A stretch of DNA of 64,000 bases from Paracidovorax avenae (GTDB lineage: Bacteria > Pseudomonadota > Gammaproteobacteria > Burkholderiales > Burkholderiaceae_C), in the NCBI RefSeq assembly GCF_040892545.1, contig NZ_CP156079.1, positions 1,647,501-1,711,500 on the forward strand. Reading direction: 5' to 3'. The translations under genes were made by a program, and so were the position numbers. The notes beneath the pieces were generated by a model. That model had not been told where the DNA came from. It saw only the letters and a list, made by a program, of their open reading frames with translations, and made no database searches. Positions 56,388 through 64,000 of this stretch are shown here, in pieces; the stretch's first letter is position 1; every line of letters starts with the position of its first letter.

Positions 56388-57176
56388 ATGCAATCCATGA
56401 ATTTCGATTTCAAGCGCCCGCTGGACCGCCAGCTGGCCGAGCTCAAGGACGCGATCCGGGCCAAGCCGCAGGATGCGTCGCTGCGGGTGTTCTATTTCCA
56501 GGTCCTGGCGGTGTACGGCGAGTGGCAGAAGGCGCTGGACCAGCTGCAGATCTGCGCGCAGCTGGACCGCAAGGCGGAAGCCATGGCGCGTGCCTACCGC
56601 GAGGTGATCCTGTGCGAGGTCGCGCGCCGCGACGTGTTCGCGGGCAAGCGCACACCCAACATCGTCGGCGAGCCTCCGGAATGGCTCGGATGGATGGTGG
56701 AAGGCCTGCAGTGCCTGGCCGAGGGCCGCGCAAGCCAGGCCGCGGAACTGCGCGCCGCCGCGTTCGAACAGGCACCGGCGTCGGCCGGCGAAATCGACGG
56801 CGAGGCGTTCGAGTGGATCGCCGATTCCGACGCACGCCTGGGCCCGGTCTGCGAGTTGTATGCCAACGGCAGCTACTACTGGGTGCCGTTCTCCAGCGTG
56901 TCGCAGATCGCCTTCGAGAAGCCGCAGGACCTGCGCGATCTGGTCTGGTCGGCCTGCGAGGTCACGCTCCGGAACGGCGGCGTGATGCATGGCTTCATCC
57001 CCACGCGCTATCCGGGCTCGGAGACCGCGGAGCGCGACGAGATCCGGCTGGCACGGGCCACCGAATGGCGAGAGCTGGGAGACGACCAGGCGACGGGCTG
57101 GGGCCAGCGCGTATGGGCCACGGACCAGGGCGACGCCGCGCTGCTCGACGTGCGCCGGGTGAAGCTGTCCCACTGA
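56388..57176 (+). CDS. tagJ: T6SS accessory protein TagJ (SciE/ImpE type)
   Basis: The 262-residue protein has an N-terminal TPR-like helical part (LAELKDAIRAKPQDASLRVFYFQVLAVYGEWQKALDQL, joined) and a C-terminal beta-rich ImpE domain (CELYANGSYYWVPFSSVSQIAFEKP, DLVWSACEVTLRNG). In P. aeruginosa the homologue HsiE1 binds TssB and helps sheath handling by ClpV. Its presence marks an H1-like (i3) system. The start could also be four codons later (MNFDFKRP). Confidence 0.9.
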   Translation: MQSMNFDFKRPLDRQLAELKDAIRAKPQDASLRVFYFQVLAVYGEWQKALDQLQICAQLDRKAEAMARAYREVILCEVARRDVFAGKRTPNIVGEPPEWLGWMVEGLQCLAEGRASQAAELRAAAFEQAPASAGEIDGEAFEWIADSDARLGPVCELYANGSYYWVPFSSVSQIAFEKPQDLRDLVWSACEVTLRNGGVMHGFIPTRYPGSETAERDEIRLARATEWRELGDDQATGWGQRVWATDQGDAALLDVRRVKLSH

Positions 57177-57192
57177 CCGGAGCGCGCAGGCC

Positions 57193-57714
57193 ATGGCGAC
57201 GCAGGGCAGGGAGAAGTACGGGCATGGCAAGGACCGGCTGCAGCCGGCGCTGCTGGACCGGCTGACCGACCACGAGCCCTCCCGGCGCACGGAGCGGGCC
57301 GAGGCGGTCTATGTGACCGAGGCGCGCCTGCGGCAGGCGTTGCTGCGCGACCTGAACTGGCTGCTGAACGCGTCGGACGCGTCGTCGCACATCGATTTCG
57401 AGGGCTTGCCCCACGCCGAGCGGTCGGTGCTGAACTTCGGCATGAAGCCGCTGGCCGGCCAGTTGCTGTCGGAGCTGGACTGGAAGGACGTGGAAGCGGC
57501 CATCCTGAAGTCGATCCTCCAGCACGAGCCCCGCATCCTGCCCCATACCCTGAGCGTGGCGCTGGCGCCCTCCAGCAAGCTGTTCAACCACCACAACACC
57601 CTGCAGTTCGAAATCCGTTGCCAGTTCTGGTCCTCGCCCTATCCGCTGGAGCTGCTGCTCAAGACCAGCCTCGACCTGGAGACCGGGCAGGTGTCCGTGT
57701 CCGAGCAGCGGTGA
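57193..57714 (+). CDS. tssE: T6SS baseplate protein TssE (gp25-like)
   Basis: The 173-residue protein resembles phage T4 gp25, which starts sheath polymerisation from the baseplate. Visible features: LQPALLDRLTDHEP, LRQALLRDLNWLLNAS, SVLNFG, and an ESRIL-like segment (KSILQHEPRILPHTLSVAL). It begins 16 bases after tagJ. Confidence 0.93.
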   Translation: MATQGREKYGHGKDRLQPALLDRLTDHEPSRRTERAEAVYVTEARLRQALLRDLNWLLNASDASSHIDFEGLPHAERSVLNFGMKPLAGQLLSELDWKDVEAAILKSILQHEPRILPHTLSVALAPSSKLFNHHNTLQFEIRCQFWSSPYPLELLLKTSLDLETGQVSVSEQR

Positions 57715-57787
57715 GGCTGCGTGCAATGGGCCGCCCCGGGCGGGCCCGCCTGACGGCCGCGGTGGCGCGGCCTGGAGCTTTTCTGAC

Positions 57788-59662
57788 ATGAATCCGCGGC
57801 TGGTCGAGTACTACAACCGGGAGCTGAGCTACCTGCGCGAACTGGGCGCGGAGTTCGCTGCCGCCTTCCCGAAGGTCGCCGGGCGGCTGTCGCTGCGCGA
57901 GCTGGAGGTGGCCGATCCGTACGTGGAGCGGCTGCTCGAGGGCTTCAGCTTCCTCACGGCGCGCATCCAGATGAAGATGGACGCGGAGTTTCCGCGCCTC
58001 TCCCAGCGCATCCTGGAGATGGTCTGCCCCCACTACCTGGCCCCCACGCCGTCGATGGTGGTCGTCCAGATGGAGCCGAGCGGCACGGAAGGCAGCCTGA
58101 TCGAGGGCTACACCCTGGAGGCCGGCAGCGTGATCCGCGCGCGCAAGACCGCGGAAGACCAGACGCCGTGCGACTTCCGCACCGGGCATGCGGTCACGCT
58201 CTGGCCCGTCGATCTGCTGCAGGCCCGCCTGGGAGGGCCGCCGCTGGATCTGCCGCTGTCGCGCTTCGGCCTGGCGGAAGAGGCCGCGGGGCACCTGCGT
58301 TTCACGCTGTCGGTGCGCGGCGCCGCGCAGTGGCGCAACCTGCGCATGGACCGGCTCGATCTGCACATCTCCGCGGGAGATGCCGTGGCGTCGCACCTGC
58401 AGGAACTGATCCACGAGTCCGTCATGGGCGTGATCGTCCACGACCCGCAGGACGCCTCCAAGGTCTGGGCCCAGCTGCCGGCGGAGTCCGTGCAGCCGGA
58501 GGGGTACGAGCAGTCCCAGGCCCTGCTGCCCTACACCCACCGGGCATTCCAGGGGCACCGTCTGCTGCACGAGTATTTCGCGTTCCCTGCGCGGTTCCGC
58601 TTTTTCTCGATCCGGGGCCTGCGGGAAGCGCTCGACCGCGTGCCGGGTGCCCAGGTCGGGATCACGCTCCTGCTGCGGCGCGCACAGCCTTCGCTGGAGG
58701 CGCAGGTGGACCGCCACAAGTTCCTGCTGCACTGCGTGCCGGCGATCAACCTGTTCGAGCGTCCGGCCGACCGCATCCATGTGTCCCCGGGCGTCAACGA
58801 ATACCACGTGGTGCCGGACCGGACGCGGCCGCGCGACTTCGAGGTCTATTCCGTCCTGGCGGTGACGGGTCACCGCGAAGGCCAGCTCAAGGACCAGGAT
58901 TTCGTGCCGTTCTTCGCATCGGTGCACGGCCTGCGGGCGAGCGAACAGGCCTATTTCGCCGTGCGCAGGGAGCCACGCCTCTTCTCGGAACATGCGACGC
59001 GCTTCGGGCCGCGTACGCAATACCTGGGCAGCGAGGTGTTCATCTCGCTGGTGGACCAGCGCGCGGCGCCGTTCGCGGACGATCTCAAGCAGCTCAGCGT
59101 GCGGGTGCTGTGCACCAACCGCGACCTGCCGCTGCTCATGGGGGGCAAGGGCGAGCAGAGCGACTTCACCCTGGTGGAATCCGCGCCCGTGGCCTCGGTG
59201 CGCACGGTGGCCGGCCCGACGCGGCCCACGGCCAGCATCGCGGAAAACGAGATGACGTGGCGGCTGATATCGCACCTGTCGCTCAACTACCTGGCGATGA
59301 GCGACCTGTCGGAGGAAGAGGGCGCAGCGACGCTGCGCGATCTGCTGCGGCTCTACATCGACCACGGGGACCGCGACCTGTCCGGCCAGATCGCAGCGAT
59401 CCGCTCGCTGGAAATCGCGCCGGTCACGCGCCGGCTGCCGCAACACGGGCAACTGGTCTATGGCCGCGGCGTGGGCATCACCCTGGGGGTGGACGAAGGG
59501 CCGCTCGCGGGCGTGAGTCCCTGGCCCCTCGCGTCGATCCTGGAGCGCTTCTTCGCCCGGCACGTGGGCGTCAACAGCTATACCGAACTGTCGCTGCGGT
59601 CGCGGCAGCGGGGCGCGATCGCGCGCTGGAAGGTGCGTCCCGGCCAGAGGCCCGCGGCATGA
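57788..59662 (+). CDS. tssF: T6SS baseplate protein TssF
   Basis: This 624-residue baseplate wedge subunit works with TssG and TssK. Family motifs: YYNRELSYLRELGAEFAAAFPKVAGRL at the start (split here), DPYVERLLEGFSFLTARIQMKMDAEFPR, LYPHYLAPTPSM-like, FFSIRGL and RPVTRRL-like VTRRLPQHG. The length is normal. The stop overlaps the tssG start (ATGA). Confidence 0.96.
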   Translation: MNPRLVEYYNRELSYLRELGAEFAAAFPKVAGRLSLRELEVADPYVERLLEGFSFLTARIQMKMDAEFPRLSQRILEMVCPHYLAPTPSMVVVQMEPSGTEGSLIEGYTLEAGSVIRARKTAEDQTPCDFRTGHAVTLWPVDLLQARLGGPPLDLPLSRFGLAEEAAGHLRFTLSVRGAAQWRNLRMDRLDLHISAGDAVASHLQELIHESVMGVIVHDPQDASKVWAQLPAESVQPEGYEQSQALLPYTHRAFQGHRLLHEYFAFPARFRFFSIRGLREALDRVPGAQVGITLLLRRAQPSLEAQVDRHKFLLHCVPAINLFERPADRIHVSPGVNEYHVVPDRTRPRDFEVYSVLAVTGHREGQLKDQDFVPFFASVHGLRASEQAYFAVRREPRLFSEHATRFGPRTQYLGSEVFISLVDQRAAPFADDLKQLSVRVLCTNRDLPLLMGGKGEQSDFTLVESAPVASVRTVAGPTRPTASIAENEMTWRLISHLSLNYLAMSDLSEEEGAATLRDLLRLYIDHGDRDLSGQIAAIRSLEIAPVTRRLPQHGQLVYGRGVGITLGVDEGPLAGVSPWPLASILERFFARHVGVNSYTELSLRSRQRGAIARWKVRPGQRPAA

Positions 59663-60771
59663 GCGACCACGCGCCCGCGCCGGAGGCCGGCCTGGATGCC
59701 TCGGGGTTCTGGCAGCGGCTGCGGCGCGATCCGCATCCGTTCGACCTGTTCTTCGCGCTGCGTGTGCTGCAGGCGCGAAGCCGCGGCCATCCGCGCTTCG
59801 GCAAGGCCCTGCGGCCTCGGGACGAGCCGCTGCGCCTGGGCCAGGATCCGTCGCTGGCCTTCGCGCCCGCGACCCTCGCGGAAGTGCTGCCGGCCACCGC
59901 GGGCCAGCCCGAGCGCCTCACGGTCTGGAACTTCGGCCTGTACGGTCCCAACGGGCCGCTGCCCACGCACCTGACCGAGTACGTGCGCGAGCGGCTGCGG
60001 CAGCACGACGACCCGACGATCGCGCGCTTCTCTGACATCTTCCACCACCGGCTGCTGCTGCTGTTCTTCCGGGCGTGGTCCGACGCGCAGCCGGTGACCT
60101 CGCTCGACCGCCCGGACAACGACCTGTTCGGGCGCCACCTGCGCAGCCTGATCGGCTATGGCGAGGCGTCGCAACGCGACCGCGACACCGTGCCGGACCA
60201 TGCCAAGCAGTACCTGGCGGGCCACTGGACGCGCTGGACGCGCAATCCCGAAGGCCTGGTGTCGGCCCTGCGGATCTTCTTCGAAGTGCCGGTGGAGCTG
60301 GTCGAGTTCACGCTGCATTACCTGGAGCTGGACCCGGAGCAGCAGACCACGCTGTCGCGCGTGCCGCGCAACGCGCGCCTGGGCGTGGACACGGTGGTGG
60401 GCAGCCGCGTGCCCGACGCGCAGGGCAAGTTCCGGCTGCGCATCGGCCCGCTGCCGCTCGCGCAGTACGAGCGCTTCCTGCCGGGCGGCGAAGACTTCCG
60501 GGCGCTGGTGGACTGGGTGCGCAACTACGTCGGCATCGAGTTCGCCTGGGATTACGAGCTGATCCTGCGCCGCGAGGATGTCCCGCCCTGCCAGCTCGGC
60601 GGCAGCGTCCGGCTGGGATGGACGACGTGGTCGTTCTCCGGCCCTGCACAGCGCGATCCGGACGATTTCCGGCTCGATCCCGAACTGTGGCTGGCGTCGC
60701 GCAGGCGAGCCTCCGCGGATGCCGGCGCGGGGGCGCGGGCCGGGCCCGTCCCGGCGGCCGAGGCGCACTAG
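59659..60771 (+). CDS. tssG: T6SS baseplate protein TssG
   Basis: The 370-residue partner of TssF in the baseplate wedge. Typical features: FFALRVLQARSRGHPRFGKALRPRDEPLRLGQ (broken), FGLYGPNGPLPTHLTEYVRERL, FHHRLLLLFFRAW, LRIFFEVPVELVEF and the C-terminal RLGWTTWSF. It overlaps tssF by 4 bases and ends 71 bases before tssH. Confidence 0.95.
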   Translation: MSDHAPAPEAGLDASGFWQRLRRDPHPFDLFFALRVLQARSRGHPRFGKALRPRDEPLRLGQDPSLAFAPATLAEVLPATAGQPERLTVWNFGLYGPNGPLPTHLTEYVRERLRQHDDPTIARFSDIFHHRLLLLFFRAWSDAQPVTSLDRPDNDLFGRHLRSLIGYGEASQRDRDTVPDHAKQYLAGHWTRWTRNPEGLVSALRIFFEVPVELVEFTLHYLELDPEQQTTLSRVPRNARLGVDTVVGSRVPDAQGKFRLRIGPLPLAQYERFLPGGEDFRALVDWVRNYVGIEFAWDYELILRREDVPPCQLGGSVRLGWTTWSFSGPAQRDPDDFRLDPELWLASRRRASADAGAGARAGPVPAAEAH

Positions 60772-60842
60772 CGTGCGGCACCGTTGCCCGTTTCCCTCCT
60801 GTTCATCCCTTCACCGATTTTCATTTCCATCCGCGAGGTCCC

Positions 60843-63581
60843 ATGTCTGAAATCAGCCGGCAAGCCCTTTTCGGCAAGCTCAATCCCCTGCTCTTCAAGT
60901 CGCTGGAAAGCGCGACCGTGTTCTGCAAGCTGCGCGGCAACCCGTACGTGGAACTGGTGCACTGGCTGCACCAGCTGCTGCAGGAGACGGATTCCGACCT
61001 GATCCGGCTGCTGCGCCATTTCGCCGTGGATTCCGACCGGCTCGCGGCCGACGTGCTGCAGAGCCTGGACCGCCTGCCGCGGGGCGCGACCTCGATCAGC
61101 GATTTCTCGGCGCAGATCGAATCCTCGATCGAGCGCGGCTGGGTGTATGCCACGCTGATGTACGGCGAATCGCAGATCCGCAGCGCCTACTGGCTGTCGG
61201 GCATGGTGCGCACGCGCGTGCTGGCCAACGAGCTGCGCGCGATTTCGGCGGAGTTCAACAAGCTGGGCGAGCCCGCGTTGAGCGAGGTGTTCGGCCGGCT
61301 GCTGCCGGATTCTCCGGAGTCGCGCCTGAAGGCCGCGGACGGCAGCGGCCTGGGCGGCGTGCCCGGCGAGGCGAGCGGCGCCACCGCCGAGGCGGCCGGG
61401 CCCGGCGAGGCCCTCAAGCGCTACACGGTGGACCTGACCGAGCGCGCACGCCTGCAGGAGCTCGATCCGGTCACCGGCCGCGACGAGGAAGTGCGCCAGA
61501 TGGTGGACATCCTCATGCGCCGGCGCCAGAACAACCCCATCCTGGTCGGCGAGGCCGGCGTGGGCAAGACCGCGGTGGTGGAAGGCCTCGCGCTGCGCAT
61601 CGCTGCGGGCGACGTGCCGCCGCCGCTCAAGGACGTGCAGCTGCGCGTGGTGGACATCGGCCTGCTGCAGGCCGGCGCGAGCATGAAGGGCGAGTTCGAG
61701 AACCGGCTGCGCTCCCTGCTCGACGAAGTGCAGGCCAGCACGGTGCCCATCGTGCTGTTCATCGACGAGGTGCACACGCTGGTCGGCGCGGGCGGGCAGG
61801 CGGGCACGGGCGATGCCGCCAACCTGCTCAAGCCGGCGCTGGCGCGCGGCGTGCTGCGCACCATCGGCGCGACCACCTGGGCCGAGTACAAGAAATACAT
61901 CGAGAAGGACCCGGCGCTGACCCGGCGCTTCCAGCTCGTGCAGATCCACGAGCCGGACGAGGCCAAGGCGGTGCACATGCTGCGCGGCGTGGCCGCGAAG
62001 CTGGAAGGCCACCACAAGGTGCGAATCGGCGAGGACGCCGTGGCCGCGGCAGTCACGCTGTCGCACCGCTACATCCCCTCGCGCCAGCTGCCCGACAAGG
62101 CGGTGAGCCTGCTGGACACCGCCTGCTCGCGCGTGGCGCTGGGCCTGCATGCCACGCCCGCGCGGCTGGAATCGGTGGTACGGCAGCTGGAGGCGCTGGA
62201 AGTCGAGAAGGGCATCGTGCAGCGCGAACTGGGCCTGGGCGTGGGTGATGCCGGCCGCTTCGCCGACATCGGCACGGCGATCGAGCGCCTGCAGGCCGAG
62301 AAGGTCGAACTGCAGGAGCGGTTCGAGCGCGAGAAGGTGCTGGTGCAGCAGATCGTGGACGCGGAGGCGGCGCTGCTGAAGCCGGCGGGCAAGCCCGCGG
62401 GCACGGAGACGGCGCCGGCTCCTTTGGAGGCCGGCAGCGGCAATGCGGCTGCCGCCGGTGCGGAGCAGGGCGCGGCGGTGCCCCAGGGGGCTGCCACGCC
62501 CGAGGCGCTCGGTGCGCTGCGCCAGGACCTGGCCCGCCTGCAGGGCGAGGATCCGCTGCTGCAGCCCGTGGTGGACGCGGGCGTGGTGGCCGCCGTGGTG
62601 GCCGAGTGGACGGGCATCCCCGTGGGCCGCATGGTGCGCGACGAGGTGCAATCCGTGCTGACGCTCGCCGACACACTGGAGAAGCGGGTGATCGGCCAGC
62701 GCCATGGCCTGGAGGCGATCACGCGGCGCATCCAGACCGCGCGCGCCCAGCTGGACAACCCTGGCAAGCCGATCGGCGTGTTCCTGCTGGCCGGCCCGTC
62801 GGGCGTCGGCAAGACGGAGACCGCGCTGTCGCTGGCCGAGGCGCTGTACGGCGGCGAGCAGAACCTCATCACCATCAACATGAGCGAGTACCAGGAGGCG
62901 CACACCGTCTCCACGCTCAAGGGCGCGCCGCCCGGCTACGTGGGCTACGGCGAGGGTGGCGTGCTGACCGAGGCGGTGCGCCGCCGCCCCTACAGCGTGG
63001 TGCTGCTCGACGAGATCGAGAAGGCCCACCCGGACGTGCACGAACTGTTCTTCCAGGTGTTCGACAAGGGCTGGATGGAAGACGGCGAGGGCCGCTACAT
63101 CGATTTCAAAAACACGGTCATCATCCTGACCTCCAACGTGGGCTCGGAACTGATCGCCGGCATGTGCCGGGACCCGGAGCTGGCGCCCCAGCCGGAGGCG
63201 CTGGCCCAGGCGGTGCGCAAGCCGCTCCTGGAGAAGTTCCCGGCCGCGCTGCTGGGCCGGCTGGTGGTGGTGCCGTACTACCCGATCTCTGACGCGATGC
63301 TCGAGCAGATCATCCGCCTGCAGCTCCAGCGCATCCAGACGCGCATCGCCGAACGCCACGGCGCCGTGCTGGACATCGACGATGCCGCCGTGCAGCTCAT
63401 CCGCCAGCGCTGCACCGAGGTGGAATCCGGTGCCCGGATGGTGGACGGGATCATCACCCAGAACCTGCTGCCGCGGCTGGCGATGCGCTTCCTGCAGAGC
63501 TCGGTCGATGCCAAGTCGATCCGCCACATCCGGCTGGGCGTGGCGGACAGCGATTTCGCCATCGAGTACGAGGAGGCCTGA
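60843..63581 (+). CDS. tssH: T6SS sheath-recycling ATPase TssH (ClpV)
   Basis: The 912-residue AAA+ unfoldase pulls apart contracted TssBC sheaths. An N-terminal Clp domain (about 1-165) is followed by a first ATPase domain with Walker A GEAGVGKT (about 236) and LFIDEVHTLVGAG, a short M region with a Gly/Ala-rich insert (about 515-555), and a second ATPase domain with GPSGVGKT (about 651) and VLLDEIEKAHPD. The absent ClpP-docking loop and the T6SS context separate it from ClpB and ClpA. It is the last gene of the operon. Confidence 0.95.
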   Translation: MSEISRQALFGKLNPLLFKSLESATVFCKLRGNPYVELVHWLHQLLQETDSDLIRLLRHFAVDSDRLAADVLQSLDRLPRGATSISDFSAQIESSIERGWVYATLMYGESQIRSAYWLSGMVRTRVLANELRAISAEFNKLGEPALSEVFGRLLPDSPESRLKAADGSGLGGVPGEASGATAEAAGPGEALKRYTVDLTERARLQELDPVTGRDEEVRQMVDILMRRRQNNPILVGEAGVGKTAVVEGLALRIAAGDVPPPLKDVQLRVVDIGLLQAGASMKGEFENRLRSLLDEVQASTVPIVLFIDEVHTLVGAGGQAGTGDAANLLKPALARGVLRTIGATTWAEYKKYIEKDPALTRRFQLVQIHEPDEAKAVHMLRGVAAKLEGHHKVRIGEDAVAAAVTLSHRYIPSRQLPDKAVSLLDTACSRVALGLHATPARLESVVRQLEALEVEKGIVQRELGLGVGDAGRFADIGTAIERLQAEKVELQERFEREKVLVQQIVDAEAALLKPAGKPAGTETAPAPLEAGSGNAAAAGAEQGAAVPQGAATPEALGALRQDLARLQGEDPLLQPVVDAGVVAAVVAEWTGIPVGRMVRDEVQSVLTLADTLEKRVIGQRHGLEAITRRIQTARAQLDNPGKPIGVFLLAGPSGVGKTETALSLAEALYGGEQNLITINMSEYQEAHTVSTLKGAPPGYVGYGEGGVLTEAVRRRPYSVVLLDEIEKAHPDVHELFFQVFDKGWMEDGEGRYIDFKNTVIILTSNVGSELIAGMCRDPELAPQPEALAQAVRKPLLEKFPAALLGRLVVVPYYPISDAMLEQIIRLQLQRIQTRIAERHGAVLDIDDAAVQLIRQRCTEVESGARMVDGIITQNLLPRLAMRFLQSSVDAKSIRHIRLGVADSDFAIEYEEA

Positions 63582-63718
63582 AGCGTCTGCGGTGCGCGGG
63601 CCCCCGGCAGGGGGCTTTGCCCGACTTGGTACATAATGGACGGTTTCCGCGGCCGGGGTGAGGTGCCCTGCGGCCGTGGCGCAACTGCCGGAACGCACGG
63701 CACCCATTTCGGTCGATA

Positions 63719-63743
63719 CAAGGGAAGCTGCGGCTTCCCTTTT
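63719..63743 (+). terminator. Intrinsic terminator downstream of tssH
   Basis: A 9-bp stem AAGGGAAGC/GCTTCCCTT with a TGCG loop ends in TTTT. It lies 138 bases past tssH and could end the T6SS operon or a short independent transcript. Confidence 0.78.
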
Positions 63744-63799
63744 CACTTTGCCGTGCAGGCAGGCATCGCCTGCCTGCGCCCCGGGAGGCCATGCGGACA

Positions 63800-63828
63800 T
63801 TGCACGCACCCCGCTCCGGGGTTACGCT
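63800..63828 (+). promoter_or_regulatory. Candidate sigma-70 promoter for tRNA-Leu
   Basis: TTGCAC and TACGCT are spaced by 17 bases. The predicted start lies about 24 bases before the tRNA. The -35 is good, the -10 weak. Confidence 0.4.
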
Positions 63829-63858
63829 CAGGTTCGGAGCCCGGGCGGCGCAGCCGGC

Positions 63859-63950
63859 GCCCCGATGGTGAAATTGGTAGACACTGCGGACTTAAAATCC
63901 GCCGCTTCCTGCGAAGGGGCGTGCCGGTTCGATCCCGGCTCGGGGCACCA
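63859..63950 (+). tRNA. tRNA-Leu (TAA)
   Basis: This is a 92-nt class II tRNA with long variable arm, anticodon TAA at 63893-63895 and encoded CCA. It lies at the right edge of the T6SS block. Confidence 0.96.
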
Positions 63951-63963
63951 CTACGATTCGATC

Positions 63964-64000
63964 ATGTCAAGTTACAACGCTCCTTTTGAAATCCATGTCC
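63964..64000 (+). CDS. Start of a protein-coding gene cut by the window end
   Basis: An open frame from ATG 63964 reads MSSYNAPFEIHV and continues past the window. It begins 14 bases after tRNA-Leu and is too short to identify. An obvious ribosome site is lacking. Confidence 0.35.
   Translation, partial: MSSYNAPFEIHV

Noticed and set aside
60768..63809. 1013-codon minus-strand frame opposite tssH
   Set aside because: It is an antisense shadow of a certain gene; its composition is typical of complementary GC-rich coding DNA.

Overview
The window is high-GC chromosomal DNA. It looks like a Comamonadaceae betaproteobacterium, probably of the Acidovorax/Paracidovorax type. This rests on the rRNA operon layout (tRNA-Ile(GAT), tRNA-Ala(TGC), 23S, 5S), the glnA–ntrB–ntrC block, the tig–clpP–clpX–lon block, split hpnC and hpnDE genes, and the coding style. 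The species assignment is inference; no search was run. No insertion sequence, integrase or CRISPR array is visible.

Layout. 1-3730: the distal half of an rRNA operon, ending in a strong terminator. 3743-9132: an RsuA-type pseudouridine synthase, then a tight run of a secreted beta-propeller, a secreted deacetylase with an altered motif, a membrane di-iron hydroxylase, an EI24-like membrane protein and a CinA-type MoCF-fold protein. 9084-14203: the nitrogen regulon core, glnA with a sigma-54 promoter and upstream NtrC-type sites, then a small secreted protein, ntrB and ntrC. 14391-15383: a glycine-zipper plus four-helix protein. 15493-18291 (minus): thyA, a DUF4337-type membrane protein, folA and an exonuclease III gene. 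18443-24510: a lipoprotein, an FAD-linked 2-hydroxyacid dehydrogenase, DUF2069, YihY/BrkB, hpnE and hpnD. 24675-25068: tRNA-Gly, tRNA-Cys, tRNA-Gly. 25158-31129 (minus): tig, clpP, clpX, lon, with a heat-shock-like promoter before lon. 31198-35854 (minus): tRNA-Leu and a two-gene RND efflux system. hpnC is divergent from it, with a palindrome between the two.

36950-63581 is a type VI secretion region. A minus-strand arm holds hcp, a pesticin-like muramidase (probable anti-bacterial effector) and an overlapping gene for an exported protein (probable immunity protein). A plus-strand arm of 17 genes runs: Ser/Thr kinase, lipoprotein, tagH (FHA), pppA, tssJ, tssK, tssL, tssM, tagF, tssA, tssB, tssC, tagJ, tssE, tssF, tssG, tssH. 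This is an H1-like gene set with the threonine-phosphorylation switch (kinase, phosphatase, FHA protein, TagF). The kinase ends in a periplasmic PEGA domain, and no TagQRST sensor genes and no vgrG lie in the window. A tRNA-Leu(TAA) closes the block and a new reading frame runs off the end.

How the parts work together: NtrBC probably drives glnA from the sigma-54 promoter and may control itself. HpnC, HpnD and HpnE together would make squalene from farnesyl diphosphate. Trigger factor, ClpP, ClpX and Lon form a protein quality-control block. The T6SS genes supply the membrane complex (TssJLM), baseplate (TssAEFGK), sheath (TssBC), tube (Hcp) and recycling ATPase (TssH). The muramidase is the best cargo candidate.
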